A stretch of DNA of 46,426 nt from Mycobacteriales bacterium (lineage in GTDB: Bacteria > Actinomycetota > Actinomycetes > JAFAQI01). This document shows positions 1 to 9,517 of the stretch, piece by piece; within the stretch, counting starts at the first letter, position 1, and each line of letters opens with the position of its first letter. Where the stretch lies: contig DATJSI010000088.1 of assembly GCA_035504215.1 (NCBI GenBank), positions 1-46,426 on the forward strand. Direction: 5' to 3'. Position numbers and translations under genes: made by a program. A model generated the notes under the pieces. It was not told where the DNA came from. It was given only the letters and a program-made list of their open reading frames with translations, and ran no database searches.

Positions 1-306
1 AGCACACAGCTACGGCGGATCATCACCGCCCGGGACCGGACCTGCCGGTTCCCCGGCTGCTCCCGCCCCGCCCGGCACTGCGACATCGACCACGACCAGG
101 AATGGACCGACCACGGGATCACCGCGACCTGCAACCTGCGCAGCCTGTGCCGCATGCACCACCAGATGAAAACCAAGAAACACTGGACCTCACACACCCA
201 GCCCGACCAGACCACGATCTGGACCAGCCCCCTCGGCTACACCACGCGACAGCCACCCGCCAGCTACCCCACCCCCACCGACCCACCCACCGAAACCGCC
301 GCGTGA
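1..306 (+). CDS. HNH endonuclease (DUF222/13E12 type), C-terminal fragment
   Basis: Reading frame 1 is open from the window edge to a TGA at 304-306, giving 101 codons; the N-terminal part lies outside the window. The visible part reads LRRIITARDRTCRFPGC, then CDIDHDQEW, then NLRSLCRMHHQMK. This is the layout of the C-terminal HNH nuclease domain of actinobacterial DUF222/13E12-repeat proteins: Cys pairs that bind zinc, a DH motif, and a final HH. A low-complexity Pro/Thr tail follows. Such genes are multicopy in many actinobacteria and their role is not established. Being truncated only by the window edge, it may be intact. The family call is good; the function is unknown. Confidence 0.85.
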   Translation, partial: STQLRRIITARDRTCRFPGCSRPARHCDIDHDQEWTDHGITATCNLRSLCRMHHQMKTKKHWTSHTQPDQTTIWTSPLGYTTRQPPASYPTPTDPPTETAA

Positions 307-328
307 ATACCGTTCGGCCCGGTGAGCC

Positions 329-751
329 TCAGCCCTTGGCTTGTCGGCCCCGTCGCGCATCGCGTTCGGCGCGGCTGCTCCCGATGCAGAACTCGTTGCC
401 CTCGGGGTCGGCGAAGACCACCCAACCCGGGCCGTCGGGTCGACGGTGGTCGGCGACTACCTCGGCACCGAGGTACACCGCGCGTTCGACCTGCGTGTCC
501 CGGACACTGAGCGTTGGCCACAGGTCGAGATGCATGCGGTTCTTCACCGTCTTCGACTCCGGTACCCGCATGAACAGCAAGCCCGGCTGGCCCGAACGTT
601 CGAGCACGAGGACCGAGTCGTCGCCGGCCGAGTCTCCGGGGCGGATCGGCCGATCCAGCAGCTGCGACCAGAACGTCGCAAGGGTGAAGGGATCAAGGGC
701 GTCGAAGGTGATCTCATGGATCTCGACCGGAGCAGGCTCGGTCTCGTGCAT
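329..751 (-). CDS. VOC-superfamily (glyoxalase-like) protein
   Basis: A 140-aa protein starting at the ATG at 751, preceded by a purine-rich AGAGAGG ribosome site. It opens with an IHEITFDALDP strand and contains MHLDLWP near the middle and VVFADPEGNEFCIG near the end. This is the pattern of a glyoxalase/bleomycin-resistance (VOC) fold, here of the two-module glyoxalase-like kind common in actinobacteria. The final Glu of EGNEFC is a usual metal ligand position. The substrate cannot be told from sequence. The gene lies 41 bp downstream of the kinase gene on the same strand and might be cotranscribed with it. A longer open frame upstream runs antisense to the kinase and is not used. Confidence 0.8.
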   Translation of the reverse strand: MHETEPAPVEIHEITFDALDPFTLATFWSQLLDRPIRPGDSAGDDSVLVLERSGQPGLLFMRVPESKTVKNRMHLDLWPTLSVRDTQVERAVYLGAEVVADHRRPDGPGWVVFADPEGNEFCIGSSRAERDARRGRQAKG

Positions 752-792
752 CACGGCCTCTCTGCGGCTGCACCCGGTCCTGGTCGGCCCGC

Positions 793-2673
793 TTAGAAGT
801 AGTACAGGACGATCGTCGTTCCCTTGGCCTGCGGGCTCGACGGGCTGTAGCGCAGCACCCGGCCGGGACCGCCGGGCAGCACCTGACGCGGGTCCGGGTT
901 GAAGCCGGCCTGATGGATCGCCTTGACCGCGTCGCTGATCGAGTCGCCGTCCACGTCTGGCACGGGGAACAGCTTCGGCCCGCGCGAGATGACGATCGTG
1001 ACCGTCGAGCCCTTGACCGCCGACGTGCCGGCAGTCGGGTCCGAGGAGATGATCCAGCCCTTCTGCACGGTCGAGCTGTACGCCTGGGTCGCGTTGATCT
1101 GGAAGCCGGCGTCCTTCAATGCGTTGCGGGCGTCCGCCGCGGACATGTTCGTGTCCGGCGGCACCTGAACCATCTGCTGGCCCTTGCTGACGATCAACGT
1201 GACGCTCGATCCCGCGTCGACGGTCTTCCCCGACGGCGGGTGGGTCCCGACCACATTGCCCTTCGGCACCGAGCTGAAGTGGTGCTCGATGCCGGAGACC
1301 TTGATCTGCAGCGCGTTGAGCGCCGCGGTCGCCTCGGACACCGACTCGCCGCGGACCGAGGGCAACTGGTGCTGGACCGGGCCGGACGAGAGCTGCAGCG
1401 ACACGGTTCCGCCGTGCTCGATCCGCCCGCTCGGCGACTCGCCGGCGACCAGGCCGGAGGCGATCGTCGCGCTGTGCACCGAAGACAACCACCGGTAGTG
1501 CAGACCGGCCGACTTCAGCTTCGCCTCGGCGGCGGACCTGGTCAGCCGCAGGACATTCGGTGCGTGGGTGTACCGGCCGTCCGCGAGCCACCAGCCGAGC
1601 ACCGCGGCGAGTACGGCGATTACCGCAACGAGCGCGGTCGCGATCAGTCCACGCCGGCGGCGGCGGCGCGGCGCGGTCGCGACCGCGGGACGTTTCGGCG
1701 GCCGTCCGGGCGAGGTGGGGCGGCCGGACGGCACCGGCCGGGTGAGGTCGTTGGGCCGCGCACCGTTCGGAGTGAGCACCCGCGTCGTCGAGGTCATCGG
1801 CATCGCGGGGACCGCGCCGTGCAGTCCCAGCCGGTCTCGCACATCGAGCAACGAGGCGTGCAGCTCGCCCGCGTCAGCGGGTCGCTGCCGCGGATCCCTC
1901 GACGCCGCCCAGGTGACCAGCGCATCGAGCTGCGGCGGGATCCCGGACACCTGGCTGCTCGGTGCGGGGATGTCCTGGTTGGCGTGCTGCTTCAGCAGTG
2001 CGTAGGCGCTGTCGGCCTGGAACGGAGGGCGCCCGGTCAGCAGCTCGAAGAACAGAATGCCGGCCGAGTACACGTCCGAACGAGCGTCCGCGTGGCCATG
2101 CTCGAACTGCTCGGGCGCGAGGTACGCCGCAGTGCCGAGCAGCACCGAACCGGTGGTCGTGACCGTCGTGCCGGCGACCGCTCGGGCCAGCCCGAAGTCG
2201 GCAACCTTCACCCGGCCGTCAACCGTCACGAGGACGTTCTCCGGCTTGACGTCGCGGTGCACGAGCCCCGCCGCGTGCGCGGTGGCGAGCGCCGAGAGCA
2301 CGTGGTCCATGACCGCGACCGCCTCGGCCGGACTGAGCCGACCCCGGTCCCGCATGACCTGCCGGAGGTTGGACCCCGGGACGAACTCCATGACCAGGTA
2401 GGCGCGGCCGTTGTCGGTGCCCTGGTCGTAGACGGCGACGACATCCGGGCTGGACAGGCGGGCCGCGGAGCGTGCCTCGCGTTCGAACCGCGCGAGCGTC
2501 TCGGCATCGTCGGACAGGTGGGCGTGCAGGACCTTGACCGCCACGCGCCGATCCAGCCGGGTGTCGGTGGCGAGGTAGACGGACGCCATTCCGCCGTGCG
2601 CGATGAACGCCTCGACGGCGTAGCGCCCTTCGAGTAGCCGACCGACCATCGGGTCGCTCAGCGTCGCGTCCAT
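793..2673 (-). CDS. pknL: PASTA-domain Ser/Thr protein kinase (PknL/PknB-like)
   Basis: A 626-aa transmembrane kinase. The catalytic domain (about 12-280) has the glycine loop HGGMAS, ATP-binding Lys47 in VAVKVL, the catalytic loop HRDVKPEN (Asp141), DFGLA (Asp159) and the APEQ motif, so it should be active. A Pro/Arg-rich linker leads to one membrane helix (about 342-364) and then about four PASTA repeats that would sit outside the cell and sense peptidoglycan fragments. The start at ATG 2673 is chosen because a TAGACT -10 element ends 7 nt upstream, which fits a leaderless mRNA; a GTG six bases further upstream is possible. Its proximity to the Rv2175c-like gene, crtE/idsA-type gene and metF matches the Mycobacterium pknL neighbourhood. 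Mycobacterial PknL lacks PASTA repeats, so the symbol reflects synteny rather than identical architecture. Confidence 0.9.
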   Translation of the reverse strand: MDATLSDPMVGRLLEGRYAVEAFIAHGGMASVYLATDTRLDRRVAVKVLHAHLSDDAETLARFEREARSAARLSSPDVVAVYDQGTDNGRAYLVMEFVPGSNLRQVMRDRGRLSPAEAVAVMDHVLSALATAHAAGLVHRDVKPENVLVTVDGRVKVADFGLARAVAGTTVTTTGSVLLGTAAYLAPEQFEHGHADARSDVYSAGILFFELLTGRPPFQADSAYALLKQHANQDIPAPSSQVSGIPPQLDALVTWAASRDPRQRPADAGELHASLLDVRDRLGLHGAVPAMPMTSTTRVLTPNGARPNDLTRPVPSGRPTSPGRPPKRPAVATAPRRRRRRGLIATALVAVIAVLAAVLGWWLADGRYTHAPNVLRLTRSAAEAKLKSAGLHYRWLSSVHSATIASGLVAGESPSGRIEHGGTVSLQLSSGPVQHQLPSVRGESVSEATAALNALQIKVSGIEHHFSSVPKGNVVGTHPPSGKTVDAGSSVTLIVSKGQQMVQVPPDTNMSAADARNALKDAGFQINATQAYSSTVQKGWIISSDPTAGTSAVKGSTVTIVISRGPKLFPVPDVDGDSISDAVKAIHQAGFNPDPRQVLPGGPGRVLRYSPSSPQAKGTTIVLYYF

Positions 2674-2680
2674 TACCACG

Positions 2681-2686
2681 AGTCTA
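2681..2686 (-). promoter_or_regulatory. -10 element of the kinase gene (leaderless type)
   Basis: The minus strand reads TAGACT, a TANNNT-type -10 hexamer, with 7 nt to the ATG at 2673. Transcription would begin at or next to the start codon. No convincing -35 was seen. Confidence 0.55.
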
Positions 2687-2756
2687 GGTGGCGGACCTGA
2701 AGCCGGCGGTCAGGCATGACCGGCGCCGAACCGGTGATCTCGGCCCGTTTTCGCGC

Positions 2757-3605
2757 TCATTGCAGGTAGTGCGCGCGCAGCGACATGACGTCGGCGACGT
2801 ACTGCTTGGTAGCGGCGAACATTCCGTGCTCGCGGACCGACTGGAGACCTTGGTAGTACCCCGCCACGGCCTGCGAGGTCGAGCTCGCCTCATGGGTGAG
2901 CAGCGAGAGCATCGCGACGCCGGCGGTGACGTTGTCCTGCGCGTCCCCCAAGTCGAGCCGGCGGTGCAGGACGTCGTCGGACAGGAAGACGCCGGTGGCG
3001 GGCATGACCTGCATGGCGCCGATCGCCCCCACCGGGGAGATCTCCCGCATGTTCCACCCCGACTCCTGCCATGAGATCGCGAGCGCCAGGGCGGGGTCCA
3101 GCCGCCACTTCGCCGCCGTGGCGCGGATCATCTCGGCGATCTGGTCCTGGGAAGGCTCCGGGCGGGTGGCAAGCGACCCGAGCCGCGAGCGGTGCGTAGC
3201 GACCCGCTGCGGGATCGCCAGCCGGGCGCCGAGCACCACGACGGTCGAGGACCCCAGATGGTTGCGGCGCGCGATCGCTGCCGGGCTGACGTGGTAGCGG
3301 GCCGCGAGCCCGTCGAGGGTGTCGCCGGCAACGACGGTGTGGAACACGACGTGCGTCTTCGCGTGAGCCGGCCCCGAGCCCGGCACCTTGAGCTCCTGTC
3401 CGGCGTAGATGAGGTCGCCGTCGCCGGGCAGGTGGTTCAGCGCGACCAGCCGCGCGACCGTGGTGTGGTAGCGCAGCGCGATCGCGGACAGGGTGTCGCC
3501 GGGGTGCACGCGGATCAGCGCGACCGCGGACGCGGAGCCGGTGATGACCGCGGCGAGCGCGATCGGGACAGCGAGCGCGCGGACGGGCCGGCCGAAGAGC
3601 GCCAT
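2757..3605 (-). CDS. Secreted LysM-LysM-lytic transglycosylase
   Basis: A 282-aa protein. Residues 1-28 form a signal peptide or anchor (AVPIALAAVITGSASA). Two LysM domains follow, the first with VHPGDTLSAIALRYHTT and the second with VVAGDTLDGLAARYHVS; both bind glycan. The C-terminal half is a lysozyme-like transglycosylase (SLT) domain: ISWQESGWN supplies the catalytic Glu, and GAIGAMQVMP is the usual second motif. It should cleave peptidoglycan glycan strands outside the membrane. It lies 83 bp upstream of the PASTA kinase gene on the same strand, a natural pairing because PASTA repeats recognise muropeptides. A TACCGT -10 ends 8 nt before the ATG, and four GTCACA-like 9-mers lie just upstream, suggesting activation by an MtrA-type regulator. 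Confidence 0.9.
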   Translation of the reverse strand: MALFGRPVRALAVPIALAAVITGSASAVALIRVHPGDTLSAIALRYHTTVARLVALNHLPGDGDLIYAGQELKVPGSGPAHAKTHVVFHTVVAGDTLDGLAARYHVSPAAIARRNHLGSSTVVVLGARLAIPQRVATHRSRLGSLATRPEPSQDQIAEMIRATAAKWRLDPALALAISWQESGWNMREISPVGAIGAMQVMPATGVFLSDDVLHRRLDLGDAQDNVTAGVAMLSLLTHEASSTSQAVAGYYQGLQSVREHGMFAATKQYVADVMSLRAHYLQ

Positions 3606-3613
3606 GACCGGTC

Positions 3614-3619
3614 ACGGTA
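3614..3619 (-). promoter_or_regulatory. -10 element of the transglycosylase gene
   Basis: The minus strand reads TACCGT, 8 nt before the ATG at 3605. There is no -35 of good quality; that position is occupied by the tandem 9-mers at 3627-3662, which is what an activator-dependent promoter would look like. Confidence 0.55.
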
Positions 3620-3626
3620 GTCGTCC

Positions 3627-3662
3627 TGTGACGGGTGTGACAAGTGTTACGGATGTGACGAA
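3627..3662 (-). promoter_or_regulatory. Four tandem 9-bp repeats, MtrA-like binding array
   Basis: On the plus strand the units are TGTGACGGG, TGTGACAAG, TGTTACGGA and TGTGACGAA, in perfect 9-bp register. On the strand of the transglycosylase gene each contains GTCACA or GTAACA followed by three bases. This resembles the direct repeats bound by the response regulator MtrA in mycobacteria and relatives, whose targets include cell wall hydrolases. The array would cover roughly -21 to -57 of that promoter. It also lies 26 bp upstream of the divergent dehydrogenase gene. The repeats are seen directly; the MtrA link is inference. Confidence 0.65.
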
Positions 3663-3688
3663 GTGGCGTGTCTGGCAGGATCGGCCGT

Positions 3689-4693
3689 ATGGCCGGCTCC
3701 GATCCGTGGACGATGCTCGCGCTCCCGCCGCTGGAGCGTCAGGGGATCGAGGCGCTGTTCGCGGGCCTGCCGCTGGACATCGTTGTGCCCCGCGAGCGCA
3801 CACCGGCCGGCGTACTCGAGGTCTGCGAGTCCGCCGAGGTCGTCTTCGGCGACTGGAACGGCGCCCTGCGAGTGACGGCGGAGGTGGTCGAGCACGCGCC
3901 ACGGCTGGCGTTCGTCCAGCAGCCGAGCTCGGGCGTCGACTGCATCGACGTACCCGCATGTACGGCGGCCGGCATCCCGGTCGCGAACTCCGGCAGCGCG
4001 AATGCCGTGAGCGTCGCTGAGTGGTGTCTCGGTGCCGCGCTCGCCGCGATGCGCTCGTTGGCGTGGGGGGACAGCGAGGTGCGTGCCGGGCGCTGGCCGC
4101 AGTTCGAGATCCCGGCCCGCGGCGGTGGTGAGCTGTTCGGCCGCCGGGTCGGCATCGTCGGCATGGGCCTGATCGGCCGCGAGTGCGCCACCAGGTTCGC
4201 AGCCCTCGGTTGCGACGTCGCGCACTGGAGCCGCACGAAACGGGAGCCCGCCGCGGCCGGCGGCGCCCCGTGGATGGAGCTTGACGAGCTGCTGCGCCGC
4301 TCGGACGTCTTGGTCATCGTGGTCGCGCTGACCGAGCAGACCAGGGGCATGTTCGGTGCGGCACAGCTCGCGCTGCTGCCGCCGGGCGCGTTCGTCGTCA
4401 ACGCGGCGCGTGGCGGTCTGCTGAGTGAGGACGCGCTGCTCGCCGCTGTTCGCAGCGGCGCGCTCGCCGGCGCCGCTCTGGACGTCTACGCGACCGAGCC
4501 GCTCGCCGACGGCTCGCCGCTGCGCGAGGAGGACCGGATCCTGCTCTCACCGCATGCGGCGGCCGCGACCCGTGAGGCGATGGGGCGGCTGATCAGCTCG
4601 GTGGTCGACAACGTGCGGCGTGCGACCGCTGGTGAGGCGCCGCTCGAGGTGGTCAACGGCCTGCCAGGTCCGATCAAGCGCCGGCTCGGCTGA
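3689..4693 (+). CDS. D-isomer-specific 2-hydroxyacid dehydrogenase family protein
   Basis: A 334-aa NAD(P)-dependent oxidoreductase of the D-lactate/phosphoglycerate/glyoxylate reductase family. The nucleotide-binding domain has GIVGMGLIG, and the strand that follows ends HWSRTKR, where the Ser-Arg pair favours NADP. The catalytic triad is present: Arg in NAARGGLL, Glu in YATEPL, and His in LSPHAAAA. No ACT domain is present, so it is not a typical SerA; a hydroxypyruvate or glyoxylate reductase role is possible but unproven. The ATG at 3689 is preceded 6 nt upstream by CAGGAT, a weak leaderless -10. Its last 20 bases overlap the 3-prime end of the convergent Rieske gene. Confidence 0.85.
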   Translation: MAGSDPWTMLALPPLERQGIEALFAGLPLDIVVPRERTPAGVLEVCESAEVVFGDWNGALRVTAEVVEHAPRLAFVQQPSSGVDCIDVPACTAAGIPVANSGSANAVSVAEWCLGAALAAMRSLAWGDSEVRAGRWPQFEIPARGGGELFGRRVGIVGMGLIGRECATRFAALGCDVAHWSRTKREPAAAGGAPWMELDELLRRSDVLVIVVALTEQTRGMFGAAQLALLPPGAFVVNAARGGLLSEDALLAAVRSGALAGAALDVYATEPLADGSPLREEDRILLSPHAAAATREAMGRLISSVVDNVRRATAGEAPLEVVNGLPGPIKRRLG

Positions 4694-5552
4694 CCTCTAC
4701 GTCGCCGTCGACGATCCGGGTCGCGAACCGCGGCACCGGCGCGGTCGCCGGGCCGTGCACGACTGCGCCATCCGAGAGCCGGAACGTCGAGCCGTGCCAG
4801 GGACACACCACGCAGCCCTGCCCGTCCTTGGCGGCGAAGCTGCCCTCCGACAGCATGCCGGCGAGATGCGGGCAGGTATCGGCCAGCACGTCGACATGTC
4901 GCCCTCTGCGCACAGCGACCAGCGCGATGCCTTCCACCGCGCGCTGGACCAGGGCGCCGTCGGGAAGGTCCTCGAGGTGCCCGATCGAGTGCCAGCCGTC
5001 GGGGAAGACGTGCGGGATCGCCTCGGAGTGGTTCACTCCCGCTGCTTGCCGGAAGGCTAGGTGCCCACCCAGATAGCCCGTGACCGACACCAGCGCGAGG
5101 CCGGCGTACGACCAGACCTTGCCACGCGCGTGCCGCCCGCGCGCCCGGGCAGCGAGCGACGCCGCGTAGCAGCTGAATGCGATGGCGCCGGTGGCCGCGT
5201 GCACGAGCCCGACCCGTTGCTGCTGCTCGTGCAGCTCGGCCCAGTCCGCCCAGCCGGCGAGGATGGTCGGGACATAGGCGGCGCAGCCGGTCGCGATCAT
5301 TGCGGATGCCGCGCCACCCGAGCCCGGGATGGCGTCGAGCACACCGGCCGAGGTCCACGCACCGATCGGTACGTCGGTCAGCACCGGGTGCAGGGGATGG
5401 CCGAGCCAGACCCCGTGCAGCGCGTCGCGAACCGACTGGCGGCGCAGCGCCGAACGGACCACCGTGCGGACCGCGGCGACCACGGGGTCGAGAGTGCCGG
5501 CGTTCTCGAGTCGGTCAACCGCATCGGTGACCCCGCTGGCGTTCACGGGCAT
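4674..5552 (-). CDS. Rieske 2Fe-2S protein fused to a DUF2231 membrane domain
   Basis: A 292-aa protein. The N-terminal half (about 45-185) is a DUF2231-type membrane domain, opening with the family's HGVWLGHPLHPVLTDVPIGAW and followed by several hydrophobic helices. The C-terminal half (about 190-290) is a Rieske domain with CPHLAG and CPWHGS, which supply the two Cys and two His ligands of a 2Fe-2S cluster. The start at ATG 5552 has a GAGGGAGG ribosome site. This fusion is common in actinobacteria and is taken to be a membrane electron-transfer protein with unknown partners. It lies 70 bp downstream of thiG on the same strand and may be the last gene of that transcript. Confidence 0.85.
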   Translation of the reverse strand: MPVNASGVTDAVDRLENAGTLDPVVAAVRTVVRSALRRQSVRDALHGVWLGHPLHPVLTDVPIGAWTSAGVLDAIPGSGGAASAMIATGCAAYVPTILAGWADWAELHEQQQRVGLVHAATGAIAFSCYAASLAARARGRHARGKVWSYAGLALVSVTGYLGGHLAFRQAAGVNHSEAIPHVFPDGWHSIGHLEDLPDGALVQRAVEGIALVAVRRGRHVDVLADTCPHLAGMLSEGSFAAKDGQGCVVCPWHGSTFRLSDGAVVHGPATAPVPRFATRIVDGDVEVSRAGA

Positions 5553-5622
5553 CGTTCGCCTCCCTCGGCACAGGGGAAGCCAACCCCTACTGTCGACCAA
5601 ACGCGGCCGATCCGCCAGAGGT

Positions 5623-7768
<2,146 letters not shown>

Positions 7769-7780
7769 CGGTTGGCCTCC

Positions 7781-7864
7781 AGCTCCCTTCGCCGGCATGA
7801 CCCGGATCAGGTTCAACGGTCGGTGGCCGCGCCACCCTCTCAGCCCTCGCGGACTCCCGTGCGC
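7781..7864 (-). promoter_or_regulatory. TPP riboswitch (THI element)
   Basis: The minus strand carries the conserved TPP aptamer parts in order: ACGGGAGTCC, GGGCTGAGAGG, then GACCGTTGAACCTGATCCGG, then GTCATGCCGGCGAAGGGA. The stem pairs between these blocks are visible. The aptamer ends 1 nt before the thiO ribosome site (GGAGG at 7780-7776), and no terminator with a U-run follows. Control is probably at translation initiation, repressing thiO-thiS-thiG when thiamine pyrophosphate is plentiful. Confidence 0.97.
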
Positions 7865-7869
7865 TGTCC

Positions 7870-7895
7870 AGAGTACGCCCGGGGCGAATTACGCT
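7870..7895. promoter_or_regulatory. Back-to-back -10 elements for the thi operon and the Rv2175c-like gene
   Basis: On the minus strand TACTCT (7875-7870) would start a transcript at about 7863, exactly where the riboswitch begins. On the plus strand TACGCT (7890-7895) lies 6 nt before the GTG at 7902. The two promoters would share less than 40 bp, so occupancy of one could affect the other. Confidence 0.5.
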
Positions 7896-7901
7896 GCAGG
7901 C

Positions 7902-8252
7902 GTGGACCTCGAGGATCTCGCCTCCGGGTGGCTCACCCTTCCTGACCTTGCCGAAGCACTGGACGAGCCGTTGTCCAAGGTGCGCGACTGGATCCGCGAG
8001 CGACGGCTCGTGGCGATCGAGCGCGGCGTGCCGCCGGTCAAGTGCGTGCCGGTGGAGTTCGTGCACGAGGGCGTGCTGCTCAAAGGACTGATGGGCGCGC
8101 TGACGGTGCTTGCCGATGCCGGGTACTCACCCGAGGAGGCCATGCGATGGATGCTGACCGACGAGCCGTCGCTTCCCGGCCGCCCGGTCGATGTCATGGC
8201 CGCGGGCATGCACCACGCAGTGAAGCGTCGCGCGATGACGTTGGCGTTCTGA
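7902..8252 (+). CDS. Rv2175c-family DNA-binding protein
   Basis: A 116-aa winged helix-turn-helix protein. [29 protein letters not shown] forms the DNA-binding helices, and the C-terminal part ([27 protein letters not shown]) matches the dimer region of mycobacterial Rv2175c. That protein is a substrate of PknL and binds DNA weakly. The GTG start at 7902 is supported by a leaderless -10 (TACGCT) and by the TPP riboswitch promoter occupying the sequence upstream. With this start the protein lacks the N-terminal tail that carries the known phosphorylated threonine in mycobacteria. thiE follows after 7 bp, probably in the same transcript. Confidence 0.85.
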   Translation: MDLEDLASGWLTLPDLAEALDEPLSKVRDWIRERRLVAIERGVPPVKCVPVEFVHEGVLLKGLMGALTVLADAGYSPEEAMRWMLTDEPSLPGRPVDVMAAGMHHAVKRRAMTLAF

Positions 8253-8259
8253 CCGGCCG

Positions 8260-8907
8260 ATGACCGGAGCGCAACGGCGTGCGCGGCTCGCGGACGCGCG
8301 CCTGTACCTGTGCACCGATGCGCGCAGCCGGCAAGGCGACCTGCCCGAGTTCCTCGACGCCGTGCTCGGCGGCGGGGTCGACATCGTGCAGCTACGCGAG
8401 AAGGGGATGGAGGCGCGCCAGGAGATCGAGGCCGCCGAGGTCTTCGCGGCGGCGGCGCGCCGGCACGGCGCACTGTTCAGCGTCAACGACCGCGCCGACA
8501 TTGCGTACGCCGTACAACCCGATGTGCTGCATCTCGGTCAGGACGACCTGCCGGTCGGCATCGCCCGTGACCTCCTGGGCGACGACATCGTGATCGGGCG
8601 TTCCACCCACGCCGTTGCCGAAGTGGACGAGGCACGGGCGCAGGCCGGCGTCGACTACTTCTGCGTCGGACCGACTTGGCCCACGCCGACGAAGCCCGGC
8701 CGGCCGGCGCCCGGTCTGCCACTGACCGAGCACGCGGCATCGTCGGTAACGGATCGTCCGTGGTTCGCCATCGGCGGGATCGACGAGGGCAACCTGGACC
8801 AGGTACTGGCGGCGGGTGCGACCCGCATCGTGGTGGTCCGGGCGATCACCGACGCCGACGACCCGGGCGCGGCGGCGGCATCGCTCGCCGCTCGGTTGCG
8901 GCGCTGA
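8260..8907 (+). CDS. thiE: Thiamine phosphate synthase ThiE
   Basis: A 215-aa TIM barrel joining the pyrimidine and thiazole moieties to give thiamine phosphate. Family motifs are seen: [62 protein letters not shown] and RIVVVRAIT. The ATG at 8260 follows the Rv2175c-like stop by 7 bp. It is divergent from thiO-thiS-thiG and has no riboswitch of its own, so it may not be controlled by TPP. Its stop codon shares one base with the crtYc start, so a thiamine gene is translationally linked to a carotenoid gene. Confidence 0.95.
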   Translation: MTGAQRRARLADARLYLCTDARSRQGDLPEFLDAVLGGGVDIVQLREKGMEARQEIEAAEVFAAAARRHGALFSVNDRADIAYAVQPDVLHLGQDDLPVGIARDLLGDDIVIGRSTHAVAEVDEARAQAGVDYFCVGPTWPTPTKPGRPAPGLPLTEHAASSVTDRPWFAIGGIDEGNLDQVLAAGATRIVVVRAITDADDPGAAAASLAARLRR

Positions 8908-9221
8908 TGCGCTACCTCGCGGTCATGGCCGGGTGCGTGGTCGTGACCTTGCCGCTCGAGGTCGTCATCGGCGCACGGGTCTACCGCCGCTGGCGTCGGC
9001 TGGTCGCCACCTTGATGCCGGTGCTTGCCGTCTTCGTCACCTGGGACGTGCTCGCCATTCACGCGCATGACTGGTCCTACCGGCATCTGACCGGCGCGCA
9101 CATCGGCGATCTCCCGGTGGAGGAGCTGGTGTTCTTCCTCGTGATCCCGACGTGCGCGGTCCTGACGATGGAAGCGGTTCGCCGGCTGCGTCCGTCGTGG
9201 CGGACGGGCGACGAGCCGTGA
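8907..9221 (+). CDS. crtYc: Lycopene cyclase subunit CrtYc
   Basis: A 104-aa membrane protein with about three hydrophobic helices and the lycopene cyclase domain signature PVEELVFFLVIPTCAVL near its end; the PxEE motif is the expected catalytic region. Together with the next gene it makes the heterodimeric CrtYc/CrtYd lycopene cyclase of actinobacteria, which closes the ends of lycopene. Its ATG shares a base with the thiE stop, and its TGA overlaps the crtYd GTG. Confidence 0.9.
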   Translation: MRYLAVMAGCVVVTLPLEVVIGARVYRRWRRLVATLMPVLAVFVTWDVLAIHAHDWSYRHLTGAHIGDLPVEELVFFLVIPTCAVLTMEAVRRLRPSWRTGDEP

Positions 9222-9517
9222 CCTACACGGCGGCCGCGGTGCTGGGCGTCGTCTTCGCGATGACCCTCGACCTCGGCGTCCTGCGCACGAACCTGTTGCG
9301 GCGCAAGCTGTTCTGGGCGTCGTACGCCGTGATCTTCTGCTTCCAGCTTCTGGTCAACGGCATCCTCACCGGCCAGCGCCTGGTGGTCTACTCGTCGTCC
9401 GAGATCATTGGCTGGCGCTTCGTCTACGCGCCGGTGGAGGACCTGCTGTTCGGCTTCTCGCTCGTGCTGCAGACCTTGGCGTGGTGGACATGGTGGGGGC
9501 GCCGAGGCGTGTCCTAG
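9218..9517 (+). CDS. crtYd: Lycopene cyclase subunit CrtYd
   Basis: A 99-aa membrane protein beginning at GTG 9218, which overlaps the crtYc stop by 4 nt. It contains RRKLFWASYAVIFCFQLLVNG and the second copy of the cyclase motif, YAPVEDLLFGFSLVLQ. It is the partner subunit of CrtYc. The stop TAG (9515-9517) overlaps the stop of convergent crtB within a single CTAG, so the two transcripts must overlap unless they terminate inside coding sequence. Whether the ring product is beta- or epsilon-type cannot be read from sequence. Confidence 0.9.
   Translation: MTYTAAAVLGVVFAMTLDLGVLRTNLLRRKLFWASYAVIFCFQLLVNGILTGQRLVVYSSSEIIGWRFVYAPVEDLLFGFSLVLQTLAWWTWWGRRGVS

Noticed and set aside
594-606. GAACGTTC inside the VOC gene as a LexA site
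   Set aside because: The half-sites touch with no 4-bp spacer, and it lies inside coding sequence far from a promoter.
913-2637. Very long open frames antisense to the kinase, crt, mur and tgpA genes
   Set aside because: They are shadows caused by high GC; their products are Arg/Pro/Ala-rich without domains, and the opposite strand has clear gene families.
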